Of a stretch of DNA of 64,000 nucleotides, positions 1-9,623 are shown in pieces; the first letter of the stretch is position 1; the number at the start of each line of letters is the position of its first letter. The stretch comes from Rhizobacter sp. Root404 (GTDB lineage: Bacteria > Pseudomonadota > Gammaproteobacteria > Burkholderiales > Burkholderiaceae_C). The DNA lies in contig NZ_LMDS01000001.1 of the NCBI RefSeq assembly GCF_001425865.1, forward strand, positions 446,507 through 510,506. Direction: 5' to 3'. Position numbers and translations under genes: made by a program. The notes under the pieces were generated by a model. The model was not told the origin of the DNA. It saw nothing but the letters and a program-made list of their open reading frames with translations, and made no database searches.

Positions 1-1057
1 CGAACCGGGTGATGCGCGGGTCGTCCTTGGTCGCCTGGCGCACGACCGGGCCGTTGTCCTGGGAGCGCATCGAGCGGAACTTGTAGACCACGATCTCGCC
101 GCCGTCCAGCCCGTTGCGGCGCTGCTTGAAGATGGCCGGGCCGGGCGAACTGAGCTTCACGCCGATCGCGATCGCCAGCAGGATGGGCGAGATCAGGATC
201 AGGATGATCGAGCCGATCACGACGTCGCTGATGCGCTTGACCAGTTCGTTCGTGCCGGTGAAGGGCGTCTCGCATATGCCCACGACCGGCACGCCGTTCA
301 TGTCCTGCAGCCGGCCCTGGATGATGCTGATGCCGAACACGTCGGGCACGAAGAACAGCGACGCGGTCGTGCCCTGCACCTCCTCGAGCAGCTCGACGAT
401 GCGCGGTTGCGAGCCGAGCGGCAAGGTGATGTAGACCTCGCGCACGTTGTGCTCGGTGGCGTAGGCCGCCACGTCCTTCAGGCCGCCCAGGCGCTTGACG
501 CTGGCCTCTTCGTGCAGGCGATCGTCGGTCCGGTCGTCGAAGAAGCCGACGAAGTCGACGCCGTAATCGGCGCTCTCGGTCAGCGCCTTGGCCACCTTCA
601 CGCCCAGCGCGCCGCCACCGACGATGATCGCCGAGCGCCTGGCCTCGGGCCGCGCGGACAGGCGCTGCACGATCAGCTTGCCGATCCAGACCGCGAACCA
701 TTGCAGCACCGGCGTGACGACCGCCCAGTTCAGCAGCACGCTGTTCTCGAAGTAGTGCAGGCTGCGGGTCGCATAGCCGCACAGCGCCAGGATGCCCAGC
801 AACATGACCCAGGACGAGAGGATGTCGACGCCGGCGGCGATCAGGTTGTCGCGGAAGCGGTTGCGGCCCGGGAACGTCAGCGCGAACACAAGCAGGCACA
901 GCGTCAGCGCGGGGCGGTCGATCAGTTCATCGGCATAGAGCGTCGCGATCAGGAACGTCAGCACGGTGATGCTGGGTTCCAGGAACGCAGCCACGAACGA
1001 CGTCACGGACTGCGGCGCGCTGTAGAAAGTTCTCTTGTAGGTTCGGTCTTCAAACAT
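1..1057 (-). CDS. Undecaprenyl-phosphate sugar phosphotransferase (WcaJ/EpsB-like), 3' end outside window
   Basis: Membrane enzyme predicted to start exopolysaccharide repeat-unit synthesis by moving a sugar-1-phosphate from a nucleotide sugar to undecaprenyl phosphate. The frame opens at the ATG at 1055-1057 and runs off the left edge after about 352 codons. The N-terminal third has hydrophobic segments. A nucleotide-binding-like stretch with IIVGGGALG follows near residue 150 (CoA-binding-3 type). After another membrane segment near residue 285 comes the bacterial sugar-transferase start, SSPGPAIFKQRRNG and then YKFRSM. This layout is that of the polyprenyl glycosylphosphotransferase family. 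The C-terminal catalytic part lies outside, so sugar specificity cannot be judged. No downstream EPS genes are visible. Confidence 0.85.
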   Translation of the reverse strand, partial: MFEDRTYKRTFYSAPQSVTSFVAAFLEPSITVLTFLIATLYADELIDRPALTLCLLVFALTFPGRNRFRDNLIAAGVDILSSWVMLLGILALCGYATRSLHYFENSVLLNWAVVTPVLQWFAVWIGKLIVQRLSARPEARRSAIIVGGGALGVKVAKALTESADYGVDFVGFFDDRTDDRLHEEASVKRLGGLKDVAAYATEHNVREVYITLPLGSQPRIVELLEEVQGTTASLFFVPDVFGISIIQGRLQDMNGVPVVGICETPFTGTNELVKRISDVVIGSIILILISPILLAIAIGVKLSSPGPAIFKQRRNGLDGGEIVVYKFRSMRSQDNGPVVRQATKDDPRITRF

Positions 1058-1290
1058 GGGTTCTGAGGTCCGCCCACCGTCCGGCTGGAGCGACGGCGAC
1101 GCTGCACGTCGTGCGGCAAGATCGCGTCGACAGCCCCTTGCGTTGCGGCAGCCGGCACGCCAACCAAGCATGCTGCGTGCCTTCCTACGCGCCGGGCCGG
1201 CAACGTGACGGGCGATTCTCCATCAAAAACCGCGCCCGTTCTGGCCTGTGAACCGGGGGAGCCCGAAGTCACCGTGCCTACAATCCGTGC

Positions 1291-1806
1291 ATGTTTCACA
1301 CTATGTATTCAGCCCTCGGACAGGCTTCGATCGAGCGGCTGACCTTGGTCGCGAACCATGTGATCGCCTCCGAAGCGGTCGCCACCGAGCGGCTGCGCGC
1401 CCATGCGGGGCGTTGCATGCAGTTTCACTTCGAGGGCTGGCCGACGTTGCTGCCGGCCTGGCCGGCACTGATGTTCCGCGTCACGCCGGCCGGTCTGATC
1501 GAGTGGTGCGGCGAGTCGCAGAGCGGCGAGCCGGCTCTGCAGGTCGCGATCGACGCGTCCAATCCGGCCCTGGCGCTGGTGCAGGCGATCGGCGGGGCGC
1601 GTCCGAAGGTCGAGGTGTCGGGCGACGCCGCGTTCGCCAACGACCTGAACTGGCTGTTCGACAACCTGCGCTGGGACGTGCAGGACGACCTGGCGCGCGT
1701 GATCGGCGCAGCGCCGGCGCGCGAGCTGGGCCGGGTGGCCGGCGGCGTGGCGGCCGGCGTTCGCGAGGCGGTGCGCACCCTCGGCGGCCTGGTGACGCGC
1801 GCATGA
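1291..1806 (+). CDS. ubiJ: UbiJ-like SCP2-domain ubiquinone biosynthesis accessory protein
   Basis: 171-residue cytoplasmic protein with an SCP2/sterol-carrier-like fold: a central region with MQFHFEGWP and an alternating hydrophobic pattern, then a helical C-terminal tail. UbiJ is a lipid-binding partner of the Ubi enzyme complex and normally lies directly before ubiB, as it does here (73 bases apart). No ubiE precedes it, unlike the enterobacterial arrangement. The start is uncertain: there is no clear ribosome site before 1291, and an in-frame ATG follows at 1303. A TACAAT hexamer at 1279-1284 could be a -10 element, but it lies only six bases before the ATG, which would make the message leaderless or the start later. 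Family assignment rests on context plus fold pattern. Confidence 0.72.
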   Translation: MFHTMYSALGQASIERLTLVANHVIASEAVATERLRAHAGRCMQFHFEGWPTLLPAWPALMFRVTPAGLIEWCGESQSGEPALQVAIDASNPALALVQAIGGARPKVEVSGDAAFANDLNWLFDNLRWDVQDDLARVIGAAPARELGRVAGGVAAGVREAVRTLGGLVTRA

Positions 1807-1879
1807 GCGGCCCGGTCCCAGTGCCGGCCCGCGGTTCCGTCGCGGCTCGACGCGGCGGCGCCTTGGACGCGGGGCTGCG

Positions 1880-3427
1880 TTGAGGCACCTCGCACGGCTC
1901 CTGGTCATCTGCGTCACGGTGCTGCGCTACGGGCTGGACGAGCTCGCGCTGTCGAGCTTCCGCCAGCGCTGGGTGCGGCTGCTGGTGCGCGTGATGACGG
2001 TCGGCCGCCAGCTCGACGCGCCGCGCGGCGTGCGCCTGCGGCTCGCGCTCGAGCGCCTCGGGCCGATCTTCGTCAAGTTCGGCCAGGTGCTGTCGACGCG
2101 GCGCGACCTGCTCCCGGCCGACCTGGCGGACGAACTCGCGAAGCTGCAGGACGACGTGCCGCCGTTCCCGGCCGAACAGGCGCGCGTGCTGGTCGAGCAG
2201 GCCTTCGGTCGGCCGATCGACGCGGTGTTCGCGCGTTTCGACGCCGAGCCGGTCGCCAGCGCCTCGATCGCACAGGTGCATTTCGCGCAGCTCAAGGACG
2301 GACGCGAGGTCGCGGTCAAGGTGCTGCGCCCGGGCATGCTCGCGGTGATCGACGACGATCTGTCGCTGATGCGCACGCTGGCGCGCTGGGTCGAGCGGGC
2401 GTCGGCCGACGGCAAGCGCCTGAAGCCGCGCGAGGTCGTCGCCGAGTTCGACAACTACCTGCACGACGAGCTCGACCTGGTCCGCGAAGCCGCCAATGCC
2501 GCGCAGCTGCGCCGCAACATGCAGGACCTGAACCTGATCCTGGTGCCCGAGATGGTCTGGGAGTTCTGCACCCAGGGCGTGATCGTGATGGAGCGCATGA
2601 ACGGCCTGCCGATCAGCCAGGTGCAGCGCCTGCGCGATGCCGGCGTCGACATCCCGAAACTCGCCCGCGACGGCGTCACGATCTTCTTCACCCAGGTGTT
2701 CCGCGACGGCTTCTTCCATGCCGACATGCACCCGGGCAACATCCAGGTCTCGGTCGCGCCGGAAAGCTTCGGGCGCTACATCGCGCTGGACTTCGGCATC
2801 GTCGGGACGCTGACGGAGTTCGACAAGGACTACCTCGCGCAGAACTTCATCGCGTTCTTCCAGCGCGACTACAAGCGCGTGGCCGAATTGCACGTCGAGT
2901 CCGGCTGGGTGCCGCCGACCACGCGCGTTGACGAGCTGGAGGGCGCGATCCGCGCCGTCTGCGAGCCGCACTTCGACCGGCCGCTGAAGGACATCTCGCT
3001 CGGGCAGGTATTGCTGCGGCTGTTCCAGACCTCGCGCCGTTTCAACGTCGAAATCCAACCGCAGCTCGTGCTGCTGCAGAAGACGCTGCTGAACGTCGAG
3101 GGCCTGGGCCGCCAGCTCGATCCGGAGCTCGACCTTTGGAACACCGCCAAGCCATTCCTCGAACAGTGGATGAACCAGCAGATCGGCTGGGCCGGGTTCG
3201 TCGAGGGGCTGAAGAAGGAGGCGCCGCGCTACGTCCAGCTGCTGCCCGAGTTGCCGCGGCTGATCCACCAGGCGCTGCAGCCGCGCGCCGCGGTCGAGCA
3301 GCGCCTGCTCGAGGCGCTGCTGATCGAGCAGCGGCGCACCCGGCGGATGCTCTACGGCATCGTCTGCGTGCTGGCCGGCGGGGCGCTGGGCGTGCTGGCG
3401 TCGCAACTCTGGCTCCACTGGCGCTGA
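1880..3427 (+). CDS. ubiB: UbiB family protein, ubiquinone biosynthesis (ABC1/ADCK atypical kinase)
   Basis: 515-residue membrane-associated ABC1/ADCK family protein needed for aerobic ubiquinone synthesis. It carries the family signature [16 protein letters not shown] near residue 62 (the KxGQ motif) and the ATP-binding lysine stretch [10 protein letters not shown] near residue 142. The catalytic region HADMHPGN lies near residue 280, followed by ALDFGIVG (metal-binding DFG) near residue 302. A hydrophobic C-terminal segment (last 25 residues, [14 protein letters not shown]) anchors it to the membrane. The start is TTG: the protein from there matches family N-termini that run into VLRYGLDEL, and no ATG is available. 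It is probably co-transcribed with the preceding ubiJ. Confidence 0.93.
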   Translation: MRHLARLLVICVTVLRYGLDELALSSFRQRWVRLLVRVMTVGRQLDAPRGVRLRLALERLGPIFVKFGQVLSTRRDLLPADLADELAKLQDDVPPFPAEQARVLVEQAFGRPIDAVFARFDAEPVASASIAQVHFAQLKDGREVAVKVLRPGMLAVIDDDLSLMRTLARWVERASADGKRLKPREVVAEFDNYLHDELDLVREAANAAQLRRNMQDLNLILVPEMVWEFCTQGVIVMERMNGLPISQVQRLRDAGVDIPKLARDGVTIFFTQVFRDGFFHADMHPGNIQVSVAPESFGRYIALDFGIVGTLTEFDKDYLAQNFIAFFQRDYKRVAELHVESGWVPPTTRVDELEGAIRAVCEPHFDRPLKDISLGQVLLRLFQTSRRFNVEIQPQLVLLQKTLLNVEGLGRQLDPELDLWNTAKPFLEQWMNQQIGWAGFVEGLKKEAPRYVQLLPELPRLIHQALQPRAAVEQRLLEALLIEQRRTRRMLYGIVCVLAGGALGVLASQLWLHWR

Positions 3428-3466
3428 GCGTGGCGGCCGGGGCCGGGCCCGCCGCGGGCCGCGACG

Positions 3467-3472
3467 TATAAT
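3467..3472 (+). promoter_or_regulatory. Possible -10 element before fmdB
   Basis: A perfect TATAAT stands in otherwise very GC-rich sequence, 47 bases before the fmdB start. No convincing -35 hexamer lies 16-18 bases upstream, so this is suggestive only. The T-rich stretch at 3491-3500 would be in the leader. Confidence 0.4.
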
Positions 3473-3519
3473 TCTGGGTTTTCCGTCCCATTTTTTCTTT
3501 TCAGATCAAGGGCTTGGCC

Positions 3520-3864
3520 ATGCCGATCTATGCCTATCGCTGCAGCACCTGCGGGCACGCGAAGGATGTCCTGCAGAAGATGTCCGACCCGGTCCTCACG
3601 GTCTGTCCGGCGTGCGGGGCCTCGACCTTCGTCAAGCAGGTGACCGCGGCGGGCTTCCAGCTGAAGGGCTCGGGCTGGTACGTGACCGATTTCCGTGGCG
3701 GCGACAAGGGTGCCGCGCCGGCCGCCGGCGGCGATGGTGAATCCGCGAAGCCGGCCACGCCGGCCGGCGGCGACGCCGCGCCGGCCGCCGCACCCGCCAA
3801 GGCCGAAGCCGCGCCCGCCCCGGCGCCCGCGCCCACGCCGGCCGCGCCGCCCAGCAGCAAGTGA
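3520..3864 (+). CDS. FmdB-family zinc-ribbon protein
   Basis: 114-residue protein opening with MPIYAYRCSTCG, the hallmark of the FmdB putative regulatory family. Two Cys pairs (CSTC near residue 8 and CPAC near residue 34) form a predicted zinc ribbon. GSGWYVTDF near residue 53 completes the domain. The last 45 residues are an Ala/Pro-rich low-complexity tail. The ATG at 3520 is preferred over a TTG two codons upstream because the family starts exactly at MPxYxY. The gene heads the conserved run fmdB - DUF502 gene - aspS. The molecular role of the family is unknown. Confidence 0.9.
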   Translation: MPIYAYRCSTCGHAKDVLQKMSDPVLTVCPACGASTFVKQVTAAGFQLKGSGWYVTDFRGGDKGAAPAAGGDGESAKPATPAGGDAAPAAAPAKAEAAPAPAPAPTPAAPPSSK

Positions 3865-3889
3865 CGGCGCGTGCCGACCGGGAATCGCC

Positions 3890-4552
3890 GTGAAGAAATA
3901 CCTCATCGCCGGGCTGCTCGTCTGGCTGCCGCTGGCCATCACGATCTGGGTGCTGCAGGCCGCGCTCGGCCTGCTCGACGGTGTGTTCAGCTGGTTCCTC
4001 AATGCCGGCAAGGCGGTGCTGCCGGCCGCCGCCGAGCCGGCGATCGACCTGCTGCTGAAGATCCCGGGCCTGGGCGTGATCGTGATGCTGACCGGCCTGC
4101 TGATCACCGGCGTGTTCGCAACCAACATCGTCGGCCAGTGGTGGCTGCGACAGGGCAGCCGCGTGCTCAGCAAGATCCCGATCGTCAAGTCGATCTACAG
4201 CTCGGTCAAGCAGGTGTCGGACACGCTGTTCTCGAGCAGCGGCAACGCGTTCCGCGAGGCGGTGCTGGTGCAGTACCCGCGCAGCGGCAGCTGGACCATC
4301 GCGTTCGTCACCGGCCGCCCGGGCGGCGAGGCCGCGCTGCACCTGCCCGGCGAATACCTCAGCGTCTACGTGCCGACGACGCCCAACCCGACCTCGGGCT
4401 TCTTCCTGATGGTGCCGCGCTCCGACGTGGTCGTGCTGCAGATGAGCGTCGACGAGGCGCTCAAGTACGTGATCTCGATGGGCGTGGTGGCGCCGCCGCT
4501 GCACGTGCCGCCGGCGCCGGCCATTGCCGTGGCGCAGCCGGCCCGAAATTGA
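3890..4552 (+). CDS. DUF502 family inner-membrane protein
   Basis: 220-residue protein, GTG start, first residues VKKYLIAGLLVWLPLAITIW. Two hydrophobic segments (about residues 3-25 and 58-82) are followed by a soluble C-terminal part with the family-typical KIPIVKSIYSSVKQ near residue 100. DUF502 proteins have no established function in bacteria. Their location between fmdB and aspS is conserved in betaproteobacteria. The frame is open further upstream into fmdB, but the GTG gives the usual N-terminus for the family. Function cannot be assigned. Confidence 0.88.
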   Translation: MKKYLIAGLLVWLPLAITIWVLQAALGLLDGVFSWFLNAGKAVLPAAAEPAIDLLLKIPGLGVIVMLTGLLITGVFATNIVGQWWLRQGSRVLSKIPIVKSIYSSVKQVSDTLFSSSGNAFREAVLVQYPRSGSWTIAFVTGRPGGEAALHLPGEYLSVYVPTTPNPTSGFFLMVPRSDVVVLQMSVDEALKYVISMGVVAPPLHVPPAPAIAVAQPARN

Positions 4553-4684
4553 CCCGGCTGGGCGGCCGGCATCCGCTCAGCCCAAGGCGCGGCCTGCTGC
4601 GCCGCAGAGCCCTCGAACCGAGCGCCGCGCTGTGTACCGCGTGACGCTGCCCAATCAATCTGCCGAAAGCAGAGGAGTGATCCG

Positions 4685-6478
4685 ATGAGAACGACATACT
4701 GCGGCCTGGTCAGCGAAGCGCTGATGGGCCAGACCGTGACCCTGATGGGCTGGGCGCATCGCCGCCGCGACCATGGCGGCGTGATCTTCATCGACCTGCG
4801 CGACCGCGAAGGTCTCGTCCAGGTCGTCTGCGACCCCGACCGCGCCGCGATGTTCGCGATCGCCGAAGAGGTGCGCAACGAGTTCTGCCTGAAGATCATC
4901 GGCAAGGTGCGTGCGCGCCCGGATGGCACGGTCAACGCCAACATCACCAGCGGCAAGATCGAGGTGCTGTGCCTGGAGATCGAGGTACTGAACCCCAGCA
5001 TCACGCCACCGTTCCAGCTCGACGACGACAACCTGTCGGAAACGACGCGGCTCACGCACCGCGTGCTCGACCTGCGCCGCCCGCCGATGCAGCGCAACAT
5101 GATGCTGCGCTACCGCGTCGCGATGGAAGTGCGCAAGTTCCTGGACGCGAACGGCTTCATCGACATCGAGACGCCGATGCTGACCAAGAGCACGCCCGAG
5201 GGCGCGCGCGACTACCTGGTACCGAGCCGCGTCCACGACGGCATGTTCTTCGCGCTGCCGCAGTCGCCGCAGTTGTTCAAGCAGCTGCTGATGGTCGCGG
5301 GCTTCGACCGCTACTACCAGATCACCAAGTGCTTCCGCGACGAGGACCTGCGCGCCGACCGCCAGCCCGAGTTCACGCAGATCGACATCGAGACCTCGTT
5401 CCTGACCGAGGAAGAGATCCGCACGATGTTCGAGGGCATGATCCGCAGCACCTTCAAGCACGCGATCGGCGTCGAGTTGCCGGCGTTCCCGGTGATGAAG
5501 TACGCCGATGCGATGCACCGCTACGGCTCCGACAAGCCCGACCTGCGCGTCAAGCTCGAGTTCACCGAACTCACCGACGTGATGAAGGACGTGGACTTCA
5601 AGGTCTTCTCCGGCCCGGCGCTGATGGACGGCGGCCGCGTCGTCGCGCTGCGCATCCCGGGGGGGGCCGAGATGAGCCGCAGCGAGATCGACGCGTACAC
5701 CGAGTTCGTCAAGATCTACGGTGCCAAGGGCCTGGCGTGGATCAAGGTCAACGACGTCGCGAAGGGCCGCGAGGGCCTGCAGTCGCCGGTCGTCAAGAAC
5801 CTGCACGACGCGGCGCTGACCGAGATCCTGAAGCGCACCGACGCGAAGGACGGCGACCTGCTGTTCTTCGGCGCCGACAAGGCCAAGGTCGTCAACGACG
5901 CGATCGGCGCGCTGCGCGTCAAGGTCGGCCACAGCGACTTCGGCAAGGCGCGGCAGCTCGCGCAAGGCGCGTGGGAGCCGCTGTGGGTCGTGGACTTCCC
6001 GATGTTCGAGTACGACGACGGCGCGCAGCGCTGGAGCGCGGTGCACCACCCGTTCACGTCGCCGAAGGACGGCCACGAGGACCTGCTCGAGACCAACCCG
6101 GGCGCAGCGATCTCGAAGGCCTACGACGTGGTGCTCAACGGCATCGAGCTCGGCGGCGGCTCGGTCCGTATCCACCGCGAGGAGGTGCAGAGCAAGGTGT
6201 TCCGGGCGCTGAAGATCGACGCCGAGGAAGCGCAGCTGAAGTTTGGCTTCCTGCTCGACGCGCTGCAGTACGGCGCGCCGCCGCACGGCGGCATCGCGAT
6301 CGGCCTGGACCGGTTCGTGATGCTGATGACCGGCGCCGAATCGCTGCGCGACGTGATCGCGTTCCCGAAGACCCAGCGCGCACAGGACCTGCTGACCAAC
6401 GCGCCCAGCGCGGTCGACGAGAAGCAGCTGCGCGAGCTGCACATCCGGCTGCGCAACGTTCAGGCCGCGGGCAGCTGA
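4685..6478 (+). CDS. aspS: Aspartyl-tRNA synthetase, probably non-discriminating
   Basis: 597-residue class II synthetase, cytoplasmic, charging tRNA(Asp). It has an N-terminal OB fold for anticodon binding, class II motif 2 ([18 protein letters not shown] near residue 217), a GAD insertion domain in the middle, and motif 3 ([13 protein letters not shown] near residue 536). The N-terminal stretch HRRRDHGG carries His where discriminating E. coli AspRS has Leu, and a Gly follows in VRARPDG. In Pseudomonas these positions mark enzymes that also charge tRNA(Asn), so GatCAB amidation is inferred for this strain. A good ribosome site, AGAGGAG, precedes the ATG. A strong terminator closes the gene. 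Confidence 0.97.
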   Translation: MRTTYCGLVSEALMGQTVTLMGWAHRRRDHGGVIFIDLRDREGLVQVVCDPDRAAMFAIAEEVRNEFCLKIIGKVRARPDGTVNANITSGKIEVLCLEIEVLNPSITPPFQLDDDNLSETTRLTHRVLDLRRPPMQRNMMLRYRVAMEVRKFLDANGFIDIETPMLTKSTPEGARDYLVPSRVHDGMFFALPQSPQLFKQLLMVAGFDRYYQITKCFRDEDLRADRQPEFTQIDIETSFLTEEEIRTMFEGMIRSTFKHAIGVELPAFPVMKYADAMHRYGSDKPDLRVKLEFTELTDVMKDVDFKVFSGPALMDGGRVVALRIPGGAEMSRSEIDAYTEFVKIYGAKGLAWIKVNDVAKGREGLQSPVVKNLHDAALTEILKRTDAKDGDLLFFGADKAKVVNDAIGALRVKVGHSDFGKARQLAQGAWEPLWVVDFPMFEYDDGAQRWSAVHHPFTSPKDGHEDLLETNPGAAISKAYDVVLNGIELGGGSVRIHREEVQSKVFRALKIDAEEAQLKFGFLLDALQYGAPPHGGIAIGLDRFVMLMTGAESLRDVIAFPKTQRAQDLLTNAPSAVDEKQLRELHIRLRNVQAAGS

Positions 6479-6510
6479 AGCGGCGATTCGCACGCTGATG
6501 CAGAATCGAC

Positions 6511-6536
6511 GGGCGCGGATATTCCGCGCCCTTTTT
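6511..6536 (+). terminator. Intrinsic terminator after aspS
   Basis: GGGCGCGGA and TCCGCGCCC form a perfect nine-pair stem around a three-base loop, followed by five T residues. It lies 32 bases past the aspS stop. It overlaps the 5' end of the open frame of the next gene, which argues that the next gene really starts downstream at 6561. Confidence 0.9.
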
Positions 6537-6560
6537 CTTGCGCGATCGAACCGCCACGCC

Positions 6561-7031
6561 GTGACAGCCCCACCGCCCAAGATCCCCGAATCCGTGCTCG
6601 TGGTCATCCACACCGCCGAGCTCGACGTGCTGCTGATCGAGCGGGCGGACAAGCCCGGCTTCTGGCAGAGCGTGACCGGCTCGAAGGACGCGCTGGACGA
6701 GCCGAACGAGCTCACCGCGCGGCGCGAGGTGCTGGAGGAGACGGGTATCGCGATCGGTTCGCCGGCCGTGCCGCTCGCGAACCTGCGCGACTGGCAGCTG
6801 CGCAATGTCTACGAGATCTATCCGGTGTGGCGGCACCGCTATGCTCCCGGCGTGACCCACAACACCGAACACGTCTTCGGGCTGCGCGTGCCGCGCGACG
6901 TGCCCGTCGTCCTCAGCCCGCGCGAGCACACCGCGCTGGTCTGGCTGCCCTGGCGCGACGCGGCCGACAAGTGCTTTTCGGCCTCGAACGCCGAGGCGAT
7001 CCTGCAACTGCCGCGACTGGCTGGACGATGA
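6561..7031 (+). CDS. nudB: Nudix hydrolase, dihydroneopterin triphosphate pyrophosphatase-like
   Basis: 156-residue Nudix protein. The Nudix box is complete: GSKDALDEPNELTARREVLEETG (about residues 42-64) with the REVLEET core. NudB hydrolyses dihydroneopterin triphosphate in folate synthesis, and its usual place is directly after aspS, as here. The frame is open from an ATG at 6498, but that start falls before the aspS terminator hairpin. The GTG at 6561 (VTAPPPKIPESVLVV) gives the expected N-terminus. The gene overlaps the next start by four bases (ATGA). Substrate specificity is inferred from context. Confidence 0.85.
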   Translation: MTAPPPKIPESVLVVIHTAELDVLLIERADKPGFWQSVTGSKDALDEPNELTARREVLEETGIAIGSPAVPLANLRDWQLRNVYEIYPVWRHRYAPGVTHNTEHVFGLRVPRDVPVVLSPREHTALVWLPWRDAADKCFSASNAEAILQLPRLAGR

Positions 7032-7837
7032 TGCTTCGACCGCCCGTTGCCAGCCACGCCCCGAGCACCCTCCACCCGAGCCACGTGCTGCGGGTGGCCA
7101 CCTACAACATCCACAAGGGCGTGCGCGGCGTCGGGCCGCGCAAGCGGCTCGAGATCCACAACCTGGCGCTGGGCATCGAGGCGCTCGACACCGACCTGGT
7201 GTTCCTGCAGGAAGTGCGCTTCCTGAACCGCGCCGAAGCCAGGAAGTTCCCTGACACCGTGATCGGCTGGCCGCGCATGCCGCAGGCGGACTACCTCGCG
7301 CCGGAGGGCTATGAAGTCGCCTACCGCACCAACGCCACCACGACCCACGGTGAGCACGGCAATGCGCTGCTGTCGCGCTGGCCGCTCGGCGACATCGGTC
7401 ACCACGACGTCTCCGACCACCGCTTCGAGCAGCGCGGGCTGCTGCACGTGCCGGTGCACTGGAACGGCGTGCTGGTGCACGCGATCGTCGCGCACTTCGG
7501 GCTGATCCACTCGAGCCGCGTGCGCCAGGTCGAGCGCCTGGCCCGATTCATCGAGGCCGAGGTGCCGAAAGACGAGCTGCTGATCGTCGCCGGCGATTTC
7601 AACGACTGGGGCGCCAAGCTGGACGCTCCGATGCGCGCGTTCGGCCTGCACCGCGCCGGCGTGCCCGGCGACCCGCCGGCGCGCTACAACACCTTCCCGT
7701 CGCGCCTGCCGGTGTTCTCGATGGACCGCATCTACGTGCGCGGGCTCAAGTGCCTGTCCACGTCGGTGCCGCGCGGCGTGTCCTGGGCACGCATGTCGGA
7801 CCACTTGCCGCTGATCGCCGAACTGGCGCTCGAATGA
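7028..7837 (+). CDS. Endonuclease/exonuclease/phosphatase family protein
   Basis: 269-residue member of the EEP fold: VATYNIHKGV (Asn ligand) near residue 22, LVFLQEVRFL (catalytic Glu) near residue 57, IVAGDFNDWG (Asp/Asn) near residue 190, and MSDHLPLIAEL (Asp-His pair) at the C-terminus. No signal peptide is visible. It is translationally coupled on both sides (ATGA overlaps with nudB and clsB). EEP proteins beside clsB are common in proteobacteria, and a role in phospholipid or nucleic-acid hydrolysis is possible. The substrate is unknown. Confidence 0.88.
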   Translation: MMLRPPVASHAPSTLHPSHVLRVATYNIHKGVRGVGPRKRLEIHNLALGIEALDTDLVFLQEVRFLNRAEARKFPDTVIGWPRMPQADYLAPEGYEVAYRTNATTTHGEHGNALLSRWPLGDIGHHDVSDHRFEQRGLLHVPVHWNGVLVHAIVAHFGLIHSSRVRQVERLARFIEAEVPKDELLIVAGDFNDWGAKLDAPMRAFGLHRAGVPGDPPARYNTFPSRLPVFSMDRIYVRGLKCLSTSVPRGVSWARMSDHLPLIAELALE

Positions 7838-9096
7838 CCGCGTCGACCCGTGCCCGCGCGCTGCGGCCGGCACACCGGCTGACGCTGCTGAAGGGGGGTG
7901 GGGCGCTGTTCCCCGCGATGTGCGAGGCGATCGCCGCGGCGCGCGCGGAGGTGCTGCTCGAGACCTACATGTTCGAGTTCGCGTACGGCGTCGTGCCGAT
8001 CGCCGAGGCGCTCGAAGCGGCGGCGCTGCGCGGCGTGCGCGTGCACGTCGTCGCCGATGGCGTCGGCACCGGCGACATTCCGCCCGAGTGGCAGCAGCGC
8101 TGGAAGGCGGCGCGGGTGCACTGGCGCATCTTCAATCCGGCGCGGGGCTGGCGACTGCTGCTGCCCAAGCGCTGGCGGCGCCTGCACCGCAAGCTGTGCG
8201 TGGTCGACGGGCGTGTCGGCTTCTGCGGCGGCATCAACCTGCTGGACGATTTCCACGATCCCAACCATGGCGCGCTCGACCAGCCGCGCTTCGACTTCTC
8301 GGTGCGCGTCGAGGGCCCCCTGGTCGAGGACATGCACGAGACCATGAAGCGCCTGTGGGCGCGCCTGCAGGTCGCGCGCGAGGCCGAGCAGCAGGACTTC
8401 GCCGCCGCATTCCAGGCGGTCATCGCGGCCGCCGACGCCGGAACCGACCTGGCGGACGAGCACTTGAACAGCGATGTCGACGACGAGAATGCACTGCCGC
8501 AGCCGCCGGGCGAAGGCGCGCTGGCCGCGCTGGTGCTGCGCGACAACGTCCGCTTCCGGCGCAGCATCGAGGGCAACTACCGGCTCGCGATCGGCCTGGC
8601 GCAGACCGAAATCCTGATCGCCAACGCCTATTTCATTCCCGGCGTGCAGTTGCAGCGCGCGCTGCTTCGCGCCGCGCGGCGCGGGGTGCGCATCACGCTG
8701 CTGCTGCAGGGCCGTTACGAGTACTTCATGCAGTACCACGCCAGTCGCGCGGTCTACGCGATGATGCTCGACGCGGGCATCGAGATCATCGAATACGAGG
8801 CCAGCTTCCTTCACGCCAAGGTCGCGGTGATGGACGCCGCCGGCGGGGCGCTCGCGACCGTGGGCTCGTCGAACCTCGATCCCCTGAGCCTGCTGCTGGC
8901 CCGCGAGGCCAACGTCTTCGTGCGCGACGATGCGTTCGCCGCCGAGCTGCGCGGCCACCTGATGGACGCGATCGCCCAGGGCCGTCGCGTCGCTCCCGAC
9001 GCGATCACGCGCTGGTCGGTCGTCTCGCGCGGTCTGACCTGGCTGGCCTACGCGGCGATGCGGGTGGTGCTGTTCGTCTCGGGCAAACGTTACTAG
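7834..9096 (+). CDS. clsB: Cardiolipin synthase B (phospholipase D superfamily)
   Basis: 420-residue PLD-type enzyme predicted to make cardiolipin or related phospholipids at the inner membrane. Both HKD motifs are intact: HRKLCVVDG near residue 118 and HAKVAVMD near residue 327, the latter followed by GSSNLDP. There is no N-terminal membrane hairpin, which fits ClsB rather than ClsA. The ATG at 7834 overlaps the preceding stop. Its TAG stop and the TAG stop of the convergent DUF805 gene share the four bases CTAG at 9093-9096. Alternative: another PLD transferase. Confidence 0.9.
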   Translation: MTASTRARALRPAHRLTLLKGGGALFPAMCEAIAAARAEVLLETYMFEFAYGVVPIAEALEAAALRGVRVHVVADGVGTGDIPPEWQQRWKAARVHWRIFNPARGWRLLLPKRWRRLHRKLCVVDGRVGFCGGINLLDDFHDPNHGALDQPRFDFSVRVEGPLVEDMHETMKRLWARLQVAREAEQQDFAAAFQAVIAAADAGTDLADEHLNSDVDDENALPQPPGEGALAALVLRDNVRFRRSIEGNYRLAIGLAQTEILIANAYFIPGVQLQRALLRAARRGVRITLLLQGRYEYFMQYHASRAVYAMMLDAGIEIIEYEASFLHAKVAVMDAAGGALATVGSSNLDPLSLLLAREANVFVRDDAFAAELRGHLMDAIAQGRRVAPDAITRWSVVSRGLTWLAYAAMRVVLFVSGKRY

Positions 9097-9515
9097 AAGG
9101 CAGCGGTCAGGTCGGCGCCGAAACGGTTGGCGCCGCGCGTGCCGCGCAACAGACCGTTCGCGACGAGCGTCCAGATCCAGCCGATCACCGGGATCAGGTA
9201 GACCAGCACCCACCAGCCCGAATGGTCGCGGTCGTGCCAGCGCTTGACGCTGACCGCCGTGAACGGCCAGATCAGCAGGGCCGTCGTCAGCGCCTCGGCG
9301 CGCCGCTCCGAGACGCCGACGATGCCGAGCAGCATCTCGAGCATCACCGACACCAGCAGCGGCCCGAGCACGCCGTAGAGCCAGAACACCTTGCGCGGCA
9401 CCCGGCCGCGGAAGCTGAACAGGATCTGCGGCGTCGACATCGCGTCGTCGAAACGCGAGCGGGTGAGGTCCGGTGAGGCGTCCAATGAGGCGGTCGGTGC
9501 GGTGGAGGTGGTCAT
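9093..9515 (-). CDS. DUF805 family small membrane protein
   Basis: 140-residue integral membrane protein of the DUF805 family. A soluble N-terminal 35 residues are followed by FSFRGRVPRKVFW, a family landmark, and then three to four hydrophobic segments. The family motif VKRWHDRDHSGWW lies near residue 87. The frame is open 24 codons further upstream, but the ATG at 9513-9515 is the best start. An internal Met at MSTPQILFSF is another possibility. Function unknown. It converges on clsB with overlapping stop codons and has no visible terminator. Confidence 0.85.
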   Translation of the reverse strand: MTTSTAPTASLDASPDLTRSRFDDAMSTPQILFSFRGRVPRKVFWLYGVLGPLLVSVMLEMLLGIVGVSERRAEALTTALLIWPFTAVSVKRWHDRDHSGWWVLVYLIPVIGWIWTLVANGLLRGTRGANRFGADLTAAF

Positions 9516-9623
9516 AGGGATGCGGTGCTGCGCGCGTCGGAGCGCGCCGCTCGCGATCGTAGGCGATTGCCGCCGGACGCGGCTCACCCGCCCGGCGGCA
9601 TACCTCGATCGCTACCATGCCGC

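Noticed and set aside
1058-1290. Search for a tRNA, promoter pair or hairpin between the exopolysaccharide gene and ubiJ
   Set aside because: Only an isolated TACAAT close to the ubiJ ATG was seen; nothing else met a reasonable standard.
1481-3418. Minus-strand open frame opposite ubiB
   Set aside because: Gln/Arg/Leu-rich shadow sequence with no recognisable family, fully antisense to ubiB.
6498-6560. Earlier ATG start for nudB
   Set aside because: It would place the start before the aspS terminator hairpin and add an Arg-rich tail absent from Nudix proteins of this type.
4655-6805. Minus-strand open frame of over 700 codons opposite aspS
   Set aside because: Antisense shadow of a highly conserved gene; no domain pattern.
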